Assembly (NCBI RefSeq): GCF_037076345.1
Contig: NZ_AP024702.1
Span: 620,001 to 684,000 of the forward strand
Length of the DNA: 64,000 bases
Direction: 5' to 3'
DNA from: Haloferula helveola
GTDB taxonomy: Bacteria; Verrucomicrobiota; Verrucomicrobiia; Verrucomicrobiales; Akkermansiaceae
Part shown: positions 43,271-51,075 of the stretch, piece after piece
Position numbering within the stretch: the first letter of the stretch is position 1
How the letters are laid out: each line of letters opens with the position of its first letter
Notes under the pieces: generated by a model
The model's database searches: none
Told to the model about the DNA's origin: nothing
What the model saw: the letters and a program-made list of their open reading frames with translations, nothing else
Position numbers and translations under genes: made by a program

Positions 43271-43359
43271 GGTTGGGCGTTGGTTCTGCCGGTGTCCCCG
43301 GCGTTTGGAAAGCGAATTTTTCGGGCAAGTCATGAGTCTTTCAGCAGATTTTCAGGAGA

Positions 43360-44421
43360 TCACTTCCTCGGAATGACGAGGGACTTGGTTTCTCCATCGG
43401 CGTCCCACTCGACCTCGATCTCGTCGGGTGTGACCCGCTTCAGCAGGTAGTTCTTCTCCTCACCACCGGAGGGCAGCGAGAACTTGGTGTTTTCCTCGAC
43501 CTTGAACTGCTTGCCCCCCTCGCCCACGGCGTTGAGCTCGAGGATGGCAGTGCGGTCGTAGTGGTAGTAATCGGGCTTCTGCGCCTTGGGCACCCGGTTC
43601 GGGACTTCGTACTTCTCGCCCTTCTTGTTCTCCTTGAGGTCTTCGAACAGTCCGAAACGAAGGGTTTCATCCACGTTCAGGCGCTCGTTCCGGACCTTGC
43701 GTTCCTCAATGCCGGTGAACTTGAAGCGGTCCTTGAAGGGATCTTCCGCGAAGAAGGTATCGCCCGGCTCAAGACCACCTTGGAAGTCGACCCGGTTCTT
43801 CTGCCCCTTGCCTTCACCTTCCAGAATCTCGACTTTCGGGATCCACTTGCCGCCGGCCTCGAAGCCGAACTCCAGCAGCCAAGTTACCGTCTCATCGCCG
43901 ACGTACGCCAGCTTGGTCGCGAGTTCCGGATGACTGTTATCGTTGGCCGGGTGGGTCTTGGCGGTGAACTCCTCGAGGTTCGAGAAGCCATCGCCGTCCT
44001 CATCGCGCTGCGGCGAATCGGCGAAGTTCGGAGAGACGCCGTTTTCGATCCACCAGATGTTGGGGATCTCGTCGTGGACGTCGGGGCTGTTGAGCAGATC
44101 GATCGGCTCGTTCGGATTCTCGCGCTGGGCGAAAAGCGGCACGCCGATGAACAGGTCCACCGGACGCTCGCCACCTTTGAGTCGGTCTGAAGGCACGGTC
44201 GCGGCGGCGATCGTACGGTCGCTCGCGAGTGAATTGATCACGCCGGGCACCTTCTCGGCACCCACCACGGCGGTCTCCCCCGGCCGCGGCTGTCCGCCTG
44301 CGTCCGAGAATTCCTCTTCAACCTTGCCCAGCTTCATGAAGCCGACCGCGGCGAGTCCGCCACCGACGACCACGGCCGCGCCGAGGAGGATCTTTTCGAT
44401 GTTCTTGGGAGCTTTTGACAT
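43360..44421 (-). CDS. bitopic periplasmic protein in pilP position (Amuc_1099-like)
   Basis: A 353-aa protein with one N-terminal membrane helix (about 10-30, ILLGAAVVVGGGLAAVGFM) and a periplasmic body. A calcium-type loop DEDGDGFSNLEEFTAKTHP lies near residue 140. The rest is beta-rich and charged (VEILEGEGKGQKNRVDFQGG; YLLKRVTPDEIEVEWDADGE). It starts 20 nt after the Amuc_1100-like gene and 89 nt before the secretin. In classical pilMNOPQ operons this place holds PilP, which ties the inner-membrane ring to the secretin. Sequence similarity to PilP is not visible, so the role is inferred from order. It is taken as the counterpart of Amuc_1099. Confidence 0.78.
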   Translation of the reverse strand: MSKAPKNIEKILLGAAVVVGGGLAAVGFMKLGKVEEEFSDAGGQPRPGETAVVGAEKVPGVINSLASDRTIAAATVPSDRLKGGERPVDLFIGVPLFAQRENPNEPIDLLNSPDVHDEIPNIWWIENGVSPNFADSPQRDEDGDGFSNLEEFTAKTHPANDNSHPELATKLAYVGDETVTWLLEFGFEAGGKWIPKVEILEGEGKGQKNRVDFQGGLEPGDTFFAEDPFKDRFKFTGIEERKVRNERLNVDETLRFGLFEDLKENKKGEKYEVPNRVPKAQKPDYYHYDRTAILELNAVGEGGKQFKVEENTKFSLPSGGEEKNYLLKRVTPDEIEVEWDADGETKSLVIPRK

Positions 44422-44441
44422 GGAAATTTCGGTTCGGTGCC

Positions 44442-45434
44442 TCAGGGCGTCTTGGGTTCGAGGAATTGGACGACGTCGATCCGGAGGAAGACATCGAGTT
44501 TCTCGCTGCCGAGCACCTGCTTGAGAATTTCACCGCTGTCGGTCGGACCGGCGGGTTCGGGTTCCGGCGCGGGCGCCGGGGTTTCTTCTTCGGCCGGGGT
44601 CTCGCCCTCGGCGCCACCGTCCTCTTCCGCAGGCGCGGGAGCGGGATCCTCATCCGGGAATACAAAGCCACCCGTCGCGAACGGATCGGCCGGCTTCGGC
44701 GCTTCTTCCGGCTTCTCGAAGCGGGCATCGGACGCATTCGGCGCGCTCGCCCGCTCGTTCTTCACCCGCATGGTGCGGACGATGTAGAAGTATTCCTTTG
44801 AGTCATCGAGCGAGCTGAGGAACTTCCGCAGCGATGCCTCGGTGCCGGAGAACGTCAGCTCGATCGGGTGCTCGACCACGGCGTCGCCTTCCTGAGGCGG
44901 ATTCGGCAGGCCGGGCCAGTAGGCGTTCTTGAACTTGTCCGGTGCTGCCTCGGCCAGCTTGGTCAACAGGTTCGCGAATGCCTTCATTTCGAAGTTCAGC
45001 ATTCCCGTGTCCTTTTTCGCCGGAAGAGTGTCGGAGAACTTGCCCAAGCCGAGGAAGAAGGTCTCCGGCATTTCGGTTCCCGAAGCCTCGAACTTCGCGA
45101 TGAGGTCCTTGCGGGACGCCAGCAGCGCGTTCTGGAATTCGCTCGGTTCGATGTTTTCGAGCTTCGGCTGACGGAGCGGATCGAAGGCCTTCTGCAGGTC
45201 GGCGACGCTCGCCTCGTAGTCGGTCACCGCCTTTTCTTTCTCCCGCGCATTGTCCTGGGTCGGCGGGATGTTGGCGCGCAGCATCTTGCCGATCTGCGCC
45301 TGGGCGGAATCGAACTCCTCTTTCGCGGTGGCGTACTTTCCGCCGCTCTTCATGCCCCAGAAAATCAAGCCTCCGGCTGCCACTGCGGTGACGGTGCCGA
45401 GGATGATCGGGAATTTGTTATCCTGGAAACTCAT
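44442..45434 (-). CDS. Amuc_1100-like (PilO-type) pilus-locus protein
   Basis: A 330-aa bitopic protein: membrane helix at 9-28 (PIILGTVTAVAAGGLIFWGM), coiled coil about 35-90, then an alpha/beta body and a Pro/Glu/Ala-rich linker (about 245-300) before the end. Several stretches match the remembered sequence of Akkermansia Amuc_1100: KEKAVTDYEASVADLQKAFD, NFEMKAFANLLTKLAEAAPD, YFYIVRTMRVKNERASAP and the final KLDVFLRIDVVQFLEPK. Amuc_1100 is the protein known for improving host metabolism and signalling to TLR2. The fold and place in the operon are those of PilO, which with PilN forms the inner-membrane platform. It overlaps no gene, lying 18 nt after pilM. Confidence 0.88.
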   Translation of the reverse strand: MSFQDNKFPIILGTVTAVAAGGLIFWGMKSGGKYATAKEEFDSAQAQIGKMLRANIPPTQDNAREKEKAVTDYEASVADLQKAFDPLRQPKLENIEPSEFQNALLASRKDLIAKFEASGTEMPETFFLGLGKFSDTLPAKKDTGMLNFEMKAFANLLTKLAEAAPDKFKNAYWPGLPNPPQEGDAVVEHPIELTFSGTEASLRKFLSSLDDSKEYFYIVRTMRVKNERASAPNASDARFEKPEEAPKPADPFATGGFVFPDEDPAPAPAEEDGGAEGETPAEEETPAPAPEPEPAGPTDSGEILKQVLGSEKLDVFLRIDVVQFLEPKTP

Positions 45435-45452
45435 GGATCTTCGAAATGGGGA

Positions 45453-47309
45453 TCAGCGATACGGGACGGGTTCGCTCAGCGGGAGGATGATCTCGAAGGG
45501 TGCCGCATACTCTCCCTCGGCCGGCGCGGCCTCGTTGGTGGGGACCAGCTGGCTCTTTTCGAGCTCGACCTCCTTGGTGTTCTTGCCGTCGCCCTGGGTG
45601 ATCGAGAACTTGAAGTGGCTGCCGTCCGCGGCGTTCTCCTTGAGCTTGTCGAGGAGGTCGAAGACGATGTTCTGGCTCCGGGTATTCTCCTTGCTCTGCA
45701 GCCAATAGCCTTTCAGGCGGACCGCGTTAACCGGCGTCGCGACGGGATCGGGCCTCTCCGCCTTGCTGTTCTTCGGCGGCGGTGCCTGCGTCGACACGTT
45801 CTCCAGCGCCCCCAGCCCGTAGGCGATGGTGCCGAAGTCCAGCTTCACCACCGACTTGCCTTCAGGCTTCTCCGCCAGCGGGTTGTAGCCGGCGATTGGA
45901 TCGAAGTCGGTGATCCACACGAACTCGCTGGCGAAAGCTGCGGCGAGTTCCTGATAGGCCTCGAGCCAGAACACGCGGGCCTTGTCGGCCTCGATGTAGG
46001 TCGAGGCGATCGCCTTGAGCCTCTCCTCCTTCTTGACCTGCTTCTGGATGGCGTTGGCCGGACCGCTGAGGGTCTTGGCCTGGGCTTCGGCATCGTCCTT
46101 GGCTTCGATCGCCTTCCCGGCAGCCTGCATCTGGAAGACACCGAACAGCGCCGCACCGACAATCGCGATGGCGGCGGCGGCGATCAGGAACGGCTTGCGT
46201 TTCTCGGCCGCGCGGGCCTCGCCGACCGCGGCCGGAACGAGATCGATATTGAGCTGGGACTTGCCGATGCCGCGAAGTCCGAGACCGACGAGTTCACCCA
46301 TCGTGTGGGCTTCCTTCGAAAGGCGGTCGGTGTCGACGCCCTTGCCGATCGAGATCGCCGGCAGCGGGTTGAAGTAGTCGACCGGCAGGCGGAGTTTCTC
46401 TTCGAAGAACTCCTTGGCGTAGGGAAGATTGGCACCACCACCGGCGAGGTAAACGTGCTTCGGCGCGTTGCCGTTGTGCTGACTGCGGTAGTAGTTGGTC
46501 GTGCGCGGGATCTCCGTCGCGAGACGGGTCATCGCGTTGCGGATGCACATCGCGAGCGCGGCCGTGGCCTCGTCGAGTTGCTCGGTGTGGCCACCGCCCA
46601 GTGCAACAAGTCCACCCTGCGTCTTGTGAGCTTCCGCCTCGGCGAAAGGAACATTGAACTCCTTCGCGATCGCGGTGGTCACCGCGGCACCTCCGACGTT
46701 GGCGCTGCGGGTGAAGAACCGGTTGCCCTCGATGTAGAGCAGGTCGCTGGTCTTGGCGCCGACGTCGATCAGAAGAACCGGATCGGTGACGTCCGGATAA
46801 GCGGCGCGGAAGGCGTTGTAGAGGGCCATCGGGGCGACATCGACCTCGGCGGTGCCAAGTCCAGTCGCGTTCACGCCCTCGTTGGTTTCCTCGAGCGCGT
46901 CTGCCTTGATCGCGACGATGACGACTTCCTTTTCGCCACCGGCCTCGAGGATCTCGTAGTCCCAAACGACTTCCTCGAGCGGGAACGGGACGTGTTGCTG
47001 GGCCTCGAAGGTCACCAGCTGCTCGATGTTGTCGTCATCCAGCGGCGGCAGTTTGACGAAACGGATGAAGACCGACTGGCCGGAGATCGAGTAGCGGACC
47101 TTTCCCTTCACGCCCATGCCCGCGACCAGCTCGGTCACGGCCTGCCGGATCTGGCTGGCGCGGATGGTGTCGGTCGCCGGATCGGCGAGAATGGCGGTAT
47201 CGTCGTACTGTTTCAGGACCAACCCGCCCGACTTCGACGTATCGAAGACGGCCATGCTGACCCGCTGGGTACCGATGTTGAGGGCGATCGTGGACTGGTT
47301 GTCAGCCAT
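45453..47309 (-). CDS. PilM-PilN fusion, actin-like ATPase plus bitopic domain (Amuc_1101-like)
   Basis: A 618-aa protein. Residues 1-370 are an FtsA/PilM actin-like domain: IALNIGTQRVSMAVFD (phosphate 1), YSISGQSVFIRFVKLPPLDD, FEAQQHVPFPLEEVVWDYE, PVLLIDVGAKTSDLLYIEG (phosphate 2) and HVYLAGGGANLPYAKEF (adenosine part). A membrane helix (about 385-405, FLIAAAAIAIVGAALFGVF) is followed by a coiled coil and a periplasmic PilN-like region. In most bacteria PilM and PilN are separate. In PilN the cytoplasmic tail binds PilM, so fusion fixes this contact. The gene opens the pilMNOPQ-like order and matches Amuc_1101. Confidence 0.92.
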   Translation of the reverse strand: MADNQSTIALNIGTQRVSMAVFDTSKSGGLVLKQYDDTAILADPATDTIRASQIRQAVTELVAGMGVKGKVRYSISGQSVFIRFVKLPPLDDDNIEQLVTFEAQQHVPFPLEEVVWDYEILEAGGEKEVVIVAIKADALEETNEGVNATGLGTAEVDVAPMALYNAFRAAYPDVTDPVLLIDVGAKTSDLLYIEGNRFFTRSANVGGAAVTTAIAKEFNVPFAEAEAHKTQGGLVALGGGHTEQLDEATAALAMCIRNAMTRLATEIPRTTNYYRSQHNGNAPKHVYLAGGGANLPYAKEFFEEKLRLPVDYFNPLPAISIGKGVDTDRLSKEAHTMGELVGLGLRGIGKSQLNIDLVPAAVGEARAAEKRKPFLIAAAAIAIVGAALFGVFQMQAAGKAIEAKDDAEAQAKTLSGPANAIQKQVKKEERLKAIASTYIEADKARVFWLEAYQELAAAFASEFVWITDFDPIAGYNPLAEKPEGKSVVKLDFGTIAYGLGALENVSTQAPPPKNSKAERPDPVATPVNAVRLKGYWLQSKENTRSQNIVFDLLDKLKENAADGSHFKFSITQGDGKNTKEVELEKSQLVPTNEAAPAEGEYAAPFEIILPLSEPVPYR

Positions 47310-47369
47310 AGTGAAGTGTCTGGAAAATGTCGTGGCCGTCCCGGCGTGGTCCGGGCGGCGGAGGAAGGA

Positions 47370-47993
47370 TCAGCGCTCTTCCTCGATCTCGGCGTAGCGG
47401 TCCCACCAGTACATCTTGAATGGTGTCTCGGACTTGTTGAGGAGCGGGAAGCGATCGCCGCGGGCAAGGCTCGGCGAGTTCCACCATCCGCTCTTCATCT
47501 TTTCGCTCTCCTCCGCAACCTTCACGCCGTTGAGCAGCACCTCAACCGCGATGGCTTCGACCGCACTCTTGCCCGCGCGGTCACTTCCGGTCAGGCGCTT
47601 GAGGGTATTCGGCGAAAGATAGACCGAGCTGAAGAACTCCTCATCGATCGGCACGTTGATGTGATTGATGTCCTTCGTCAGGAGCATCGGCCTGCCACTC
47701 GCCTTCTCTTTGATCGCGACGTACCATTTCACGAGCACGCGATCGACGAAGCCCGAATCGAGCATCGTCTTGTTCTGTGCCGGGATGGTGATGCCGACTT
47801 CGACCTCGAGCCAGTCCTTCGGTTTGAACGACTTGTTCTTGGTGCCTTGGAGATCCGGCGAGGGAAGATTGTCGAACTCAAGCTTGCCGACGGAGACCTT
47901 GCCTTGGGCGTTCAGCGAATCGGAGGCGCCGATGAAAAGCAGCGCGCCACCGGCGAGCGCGGCCATACGAAGGGTCGATAGGAAGTTTTTCAT
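47370..47993 (-). CDS. exported protein heading the pilus operon (Amuc_1102-like)
   Basis: A 207-aa exported protein with signal peptide MKNFLSTLRMAALAGGALLF...LNAQ. The mature part is a beta-rich domain: VSVGKLEFDNLPSPDLQG, KPKDWLEVEVGITIPAQNK, VDRVLVKWYVAIKEKASG and NGVKVAEESEKMKSGWW. This alternation fits a beta sandwich. By place and character it corresponds to Amuc_1102, for which an immunoglobulin-like fold has been reported as far as I recall. It is first in the operon, 60 nt before pilM, and may be an exported pilus or surface subunit. Function is not known. Confidence 0.8.
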   Translation of the reverse strand: MKNFLSTLRMAALAGGALLFIGASDSLNAQGKVSVGKLEFDNLPSPDLQGTKNKSFKPKDWLEVEVGITIPAQNKTMLDSGFVDRVLVKWYVAIKEKASGRPMLLTKDINHINVPIDEEFFSSVYLSPNTLKRLTGSDRAGKSAVEAIAVEVLLNGVKVAEESEKMKSGWWNSPSLARGDRFPLLNKSETPFKMYWWDRYAEIEEER

Positions 47994-48128
47994 GCGGGTT
48001 TTGGTTTTTGGAGAACTAGGAGTTGGTGCCCCGCATTGGCCAGATAAAACCTCGTAATCGAATCAAAAAAAACCCTTGGTATATACAAAGGAAACGCGGT
48101 GCATCGACGGTGGAAGTGGACCGCGCGG

Positions 48129-48157
48129 TTGACATCCCGAGCGCCCCCCGCTTTCGC
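48129..48157 (+). promoter_or_regulatory. possible aroD promoter, near-leaderless
   Basis: Perfect TTGACA (48129-48134), 17-nt spacer, weak -10 TTTCGC (48152-48157). The predicted start is 1 nt before the GTG at 48165. If correct, this rules out translation from the upstream ATG at 48099. Confidence 0.4.
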
Positions 48158-48164
48158 TCGGCCC

Positions 48165-48875
48165 GTGGCCCGTTCCCCGCTCGTCCTCGAATCCGGCCGA
48201 CCGCTTGTCGTCGGCAGCATCGGCAACTCCGAAAACCTCGAGCGGGTCAGCCCCGAAGAGGCCTCGGAAGCCTGCGATCTGGTCGAGATCCGGCTCGACC
48301 TGCTGGACCCTAACACCATCGGGGAGAAGCCATGGCGGAAGTTCGCCGAACTCCCCCTCCTTTTCACCGCCCGTTGCCAGACCGAAGGGGGTGCCGCGGG
48401 GCTGACGCCCGACGACCGGGTGAAACGCGTCCTTGCGGCGCTCGATGACGCATCTCTGGTCGATATCGAGCTCGCTTCGGCTTCGACGATGCGCCCGCTG
48501 TTGGGCGAGTTGGAGAAGCGTGGAATCCCGTGGGTCGCCTCGTTTCACGACTTCCACGGAGTGCCTTCGATTTCCGAACTCTCGGCTCGCAGCAAAGCCG
48601 CGAGGCAGGCGGGCGCGGCCGCCTTCAAGGCCGCCATCGAGCTTGGCTGGCGGATGGAACAGCTGGGACCCCTCGCCCTTTTCCTGCAGCGCAGCGGTGA
48701 CTATCCGGTGTCCCTGATGGGCATGGGGCCGCTGGCCCCAGTCTCCAGGGTGCTCTTCGCACAGGTCGGGTCGGTGCTGAACTACGGCTACCTCGGCAAT
48801 GCTCCGACCGCACCGGGGCAATGGAGCGCACTCCGGCTCAAGGAAGCGATCGAGTCGGTGCAGAAGGCCGGCTGA
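48165..48875 (+). CDS. aroD: type I 3-dehydroquinate dehydratase
   Basis: Third step of the shikimate pathway: dehydration of 3-dehydroquinate by a Schiff-base mechanism. 236 aa from GTG, within the family range of 220-250. LVVGSIGNSENLERV begins the barrel, EACDLVEIRLDLLD holds the conserved E and R, and the catalytic residues are H128 in VASFHDFHG and K155 in AAAFKAAIELG. The end SLMGMGPLAPVSRVLFAQVGS is the phosphate- and substrate-closing part. The start is taken at GTG because the 22 codons before it have no similarity and contain the promoter candidate. It is convergent with dinG across an inverted repeat. Confidence 0.9.
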   Translation: MARSPLVLESGRPLVVGSIGNSENLERVSPEEASEACDLVEIRLDLLDPNTIGEKPWRKFAELPLLFTARCQTEGGAAGLTPDDRVKRVLAALDDASLVDIELASASTMRPLLGELEKRGIPWVASFHDFHGVPSISELSARSKAARQAGAAAFKAAIELGWRMEQLGPLALFLQRSGDYPVSLMGMGPLAPVSRVLFAQVGSVLNYGYLGNAPTAPGQWSALRLKEAIESVQKAG

Positions 48876-48881
48876 CCGAAA

Positions 48882-48949
48882 GGAGCGCCGATTATGAAAT
48901 CGGCATTTCCCGAACCCGACCAAGAAGCCGATTTCATAATCGGCGCTCC
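48882..48949. repeat. 68-bp inverted repeat, each arm itself a hairpin (REP/BIME-like)
   Basis: Perfect 23-bp arms at 48882-48904 and 48927-48949 with a 22-nt centre. Each arm contains a smaller stem GCCGATT-ATGA-AATCGGC and a GGAGC tail. It lies exactly between the ends of convergent aroD and dinG, so it may act as a two-way terminator or be a relic of a small mobile palindromic element. Confidence 0.85.
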
Positions 48950-48972
48950 ATCTCCGCTGACGCTCGTTCCCG

Positions 48973-51003
48973 CTACCCGATGATTTCCCGCGGCGCCTCG
49001 GGAAGCGCCTGCAGGAACAACCGTCCGTAGCGTTTGCTCAGCACCCGCTTGTCGAGCAGGCAGACCATGCCGGAGTCGGAAGCGGTCCGGATCAGCCGCC
49101 CGACTCCCTGACGCAGCTTCAGGATCGCCTCGGGAACCGAGTAATCCATGAACGGATTGCCTCCGCTTTCCTCGATCGCCTCCAGCCGGGACTGGGTGAG
49201 CGGGTGGTCCGGCACGGCGAACGGCAAACGCGTGACCACCACGTTCGACAATGCCTCGCCCGGCACATCGACACCGGTCCAGAAGCTGTCGGTGCCGAAC
49301 AGCACGCTGTCGGTATCCTCGCGGAAGGTCTCGATCATCCGGTGGCGCGGCATCCCCTCCCCCTGCACCAGCAGCCGCCAGCCGCTGCGCTCGAAGCCCG
49401 CCCGCAGTTCGTTGGCGGCGTCGCGCATGGTCCGGTAGCTGGTGAAAAGCACGAAGGCCCGGCCGCGGCTCGCCTCGACCGCCTCGCCGATGCAACGGAC
49501 AAGCGCCTTGGCGTACTCGGGCTCGTTCGGTTCGGGCATCGACTTCCAGATCTTCACCTTCATCTGCCGCTGGTAGTCAAACGGGCTGCCAATGACCCGC
49601 GCCTCGACTTCCTCGGCGCCGACGCGGCCACGGAACCACTTGAGCGACGGATCGCCGACTCCGAGCGTCGCGCTGGCCATCACGCAGGTCTTGTCCTCGC
49701 CGAAAAGCAGCGGCCGCAGGCGGTCGGCCACATGCACCGGCGCGGCGTGCAGCGAAAGCAATGACTCGTCGCGCCCGGTTTTCTCGACCCAGTGGACGCT
49801 GCCCTCCGAGCTCTGCTCGAGGAAGGCCGCGATCGACCCGTGGAACTCGCGCAGCTTGCGCGACGCGTCCTGCAACTCGCTGCGGCTGGTGTCGTTGTCG
49901 ACCAGCTCCGCCACCGCGTCGATCTCCTGCCAGAGCTGCCGCAGCGGCGCGCCGGCCGTATTCGGCACGACCTCCGGATCGCGGACCCGGCACTCCTTCG
50001 ACCACTGGCCGAACGAGACCGCGCCGCCGATCGCCTCGAAGAAACGCTCGGCACCGACCCGGGCCTCCTCGACCGCGCGCAGCAGCGAAGCGTTTCCGTA
50101 GCTCTTCAGCAGGCCTTTTCTACGACGGCTGTCGTACAAGCGCTGGAGGTCGAACCGCAGGCCGGCCTGGCTGACCCGCAGCCCGAGCTGGACCGCGGCC
50201 ACCTGCTCGACCGTGTGCGCCTCGTCGAGAACCGCGAAGTCATCGGGAAACAGAAATCCCTGGGCACGGCCGTCCTCCGACCACTCGCCGGTATCCATCA
50301 GCGCGAAGAACAGCGTGTGGTTGACCACCAGGATCCGGGCATCGGCGGCCGCCTTGCGGGCTTCCTGAAAGAAGCAGTTCCCCCGCGGACCGCAGTAGCG
50401 GGCGGTGCAGATGTGCGCCTCAGAGCAAACCTGCAGCCAGACCTTCATCGACGGCTGGAAGTCGAGATCGCTGAGCGTGCCGTCCTTCGTGCCCTCCGAC
50501 CAGCGGGCGATCGCCTCCAGTTCCTCGTTCTCACTCGAGGTGAAGAGGTCGGCCGTCTGCTGGCGCGCCCGGCTCAGCCGCGCCGGGCACAGGTAGTTCT
50601 GCCGGCCCTTCAGCAGCACCGCGGGCAGCGGATCGTCGATCAGGCGGCGGACGATCGGGATGTCCTTGTGGACGAGCTGTTCCTGCAGGTTGATCGTGTG
50701 GGTCGAAATGATCGCCTTGCGACCGCTCTCCAGCGAGTAGCGTGCGGCGGGCAGCAGGTAGGCCAGCGACTTGCCCACGCCGGTGCCGGCCTCGGCCACC
50801 AGCGAGCGACGCTCCTGCAGCGCCTGCGCGACGGCCACCGCCATCTCCATCTGCTCGGGGCGGAACTCGAAGTCGCGCGACTTCGCGAGCATGCCGCCCG
50901 GCGAGAAGGCACGCCCGATTTCCTCGGCGAACCCCTCCGGAACCGCTTGCTCACCCGCCAGTCCGATCATGCGGAGGCATTTCGCGGCGAGCGGGGCGGA
51001 CAT
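48973..51003 (-). CDS. dinG: ATP-dependent DNA helicase, DinG/XPD type
   Basis: Superfamily 2 helicase with an iron-sulfur cluster that resolves R-loops and recombination structures, 676 aa. Walker A is GTGVGKS (73-79) and the DEAH box is at 260-263 in AVLDEAHTVEQ. The four cluster cysteines are C139 (NYLCPARL), C199, C204 and C210 (ICTARYCGPRGNCFF). C-terminal motifs are VLFTSYRTMRDAA, LFGTDSFWTGVDVPG (motif V) and LRQGVGRLIRT (motif VI). The start MSAPLAAKCLRMIGLAG is chosen because the 68 codons before it overlap the divergent permease gene and have no similarity. Confidence 0.94.
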   Translation of the reverse strand: MSAPLAAKCLRMIGLAGEQAVPEGFAEEIGRAFSPGGMLAKSRDFEFRPEQMEMAVAVAQALQERRSLVAEAGTGVGKSLAYLLPAARYSLESGRKAIISTHTINLQEQLVHKDIPIVRRLIDDPLPAVLLKGRQNYLCPARLSRARQQTADLFTSSENEELEAIARWSEGTKDGTLSDLDFQPSMKVWLQVCSEAHICTARYCGPRGNCFFQEARKAAADARILVVNHTLFFALMDTGEWSEDGRAQGFLFPDDFAVLDEAHTVEQVAAVQLGLRVSQAGLRFDLQRLYDSRRRKGLLKSYGNASLLRAVEEARVGAERFFEAIGGAVSFGQWSKECRVRDPEVVPNTAGAPLRQLWQEIDAVAELVDNDTSRSELQDASRKLREFHGSIAAFLEQSSEGSVHWVEKTGRDESLLSLHAAPVHVADRLRPLLFGEDKTCVMASATLGVGDPSLKWFRGRVGAEEVEARVIGSPFDYQRQMKVKIWKSMPEPNEPEYAKALVRCIGEAVEASRGRAFVLFTSYRTMRDAANELRAGFERSGWRLLVQGEGMPRHRMIETFREDTDSVLFGTDSFWTGVDVPGEALSNVVVTRLPFAVPDHPLTQSRLEAIEESGGNPFMDYSVPEAILKLRQGVGRLIRTASDSGMVCLLDKRVLSKRYGRLFLQALPEAPREIIG

Positions 51004-51075
51004 CCAAGCGCGAAGTTGCGGGTCGCGATCTTTACAACATCGCCATTCCCGCCATCCTCCCGCGCAAGGCTCACC

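Noticed and set aside
39842-43450. Open frame of 1202 codons on the plus strand opposite secretin and coaE-rho
   Set aside because: Antisense to two genes with intact catalytic or signature motifs; low-complexity translation; a product of high GC codon bias.
44868-47981. Open frame of 1037 codons on the plus strand opposite the pilus operon
   Set aside because: It is fully antisense to three genes with clear motifs, has a composition rich in R, D, H and V as expected from complement codons, and no start signal or domain.
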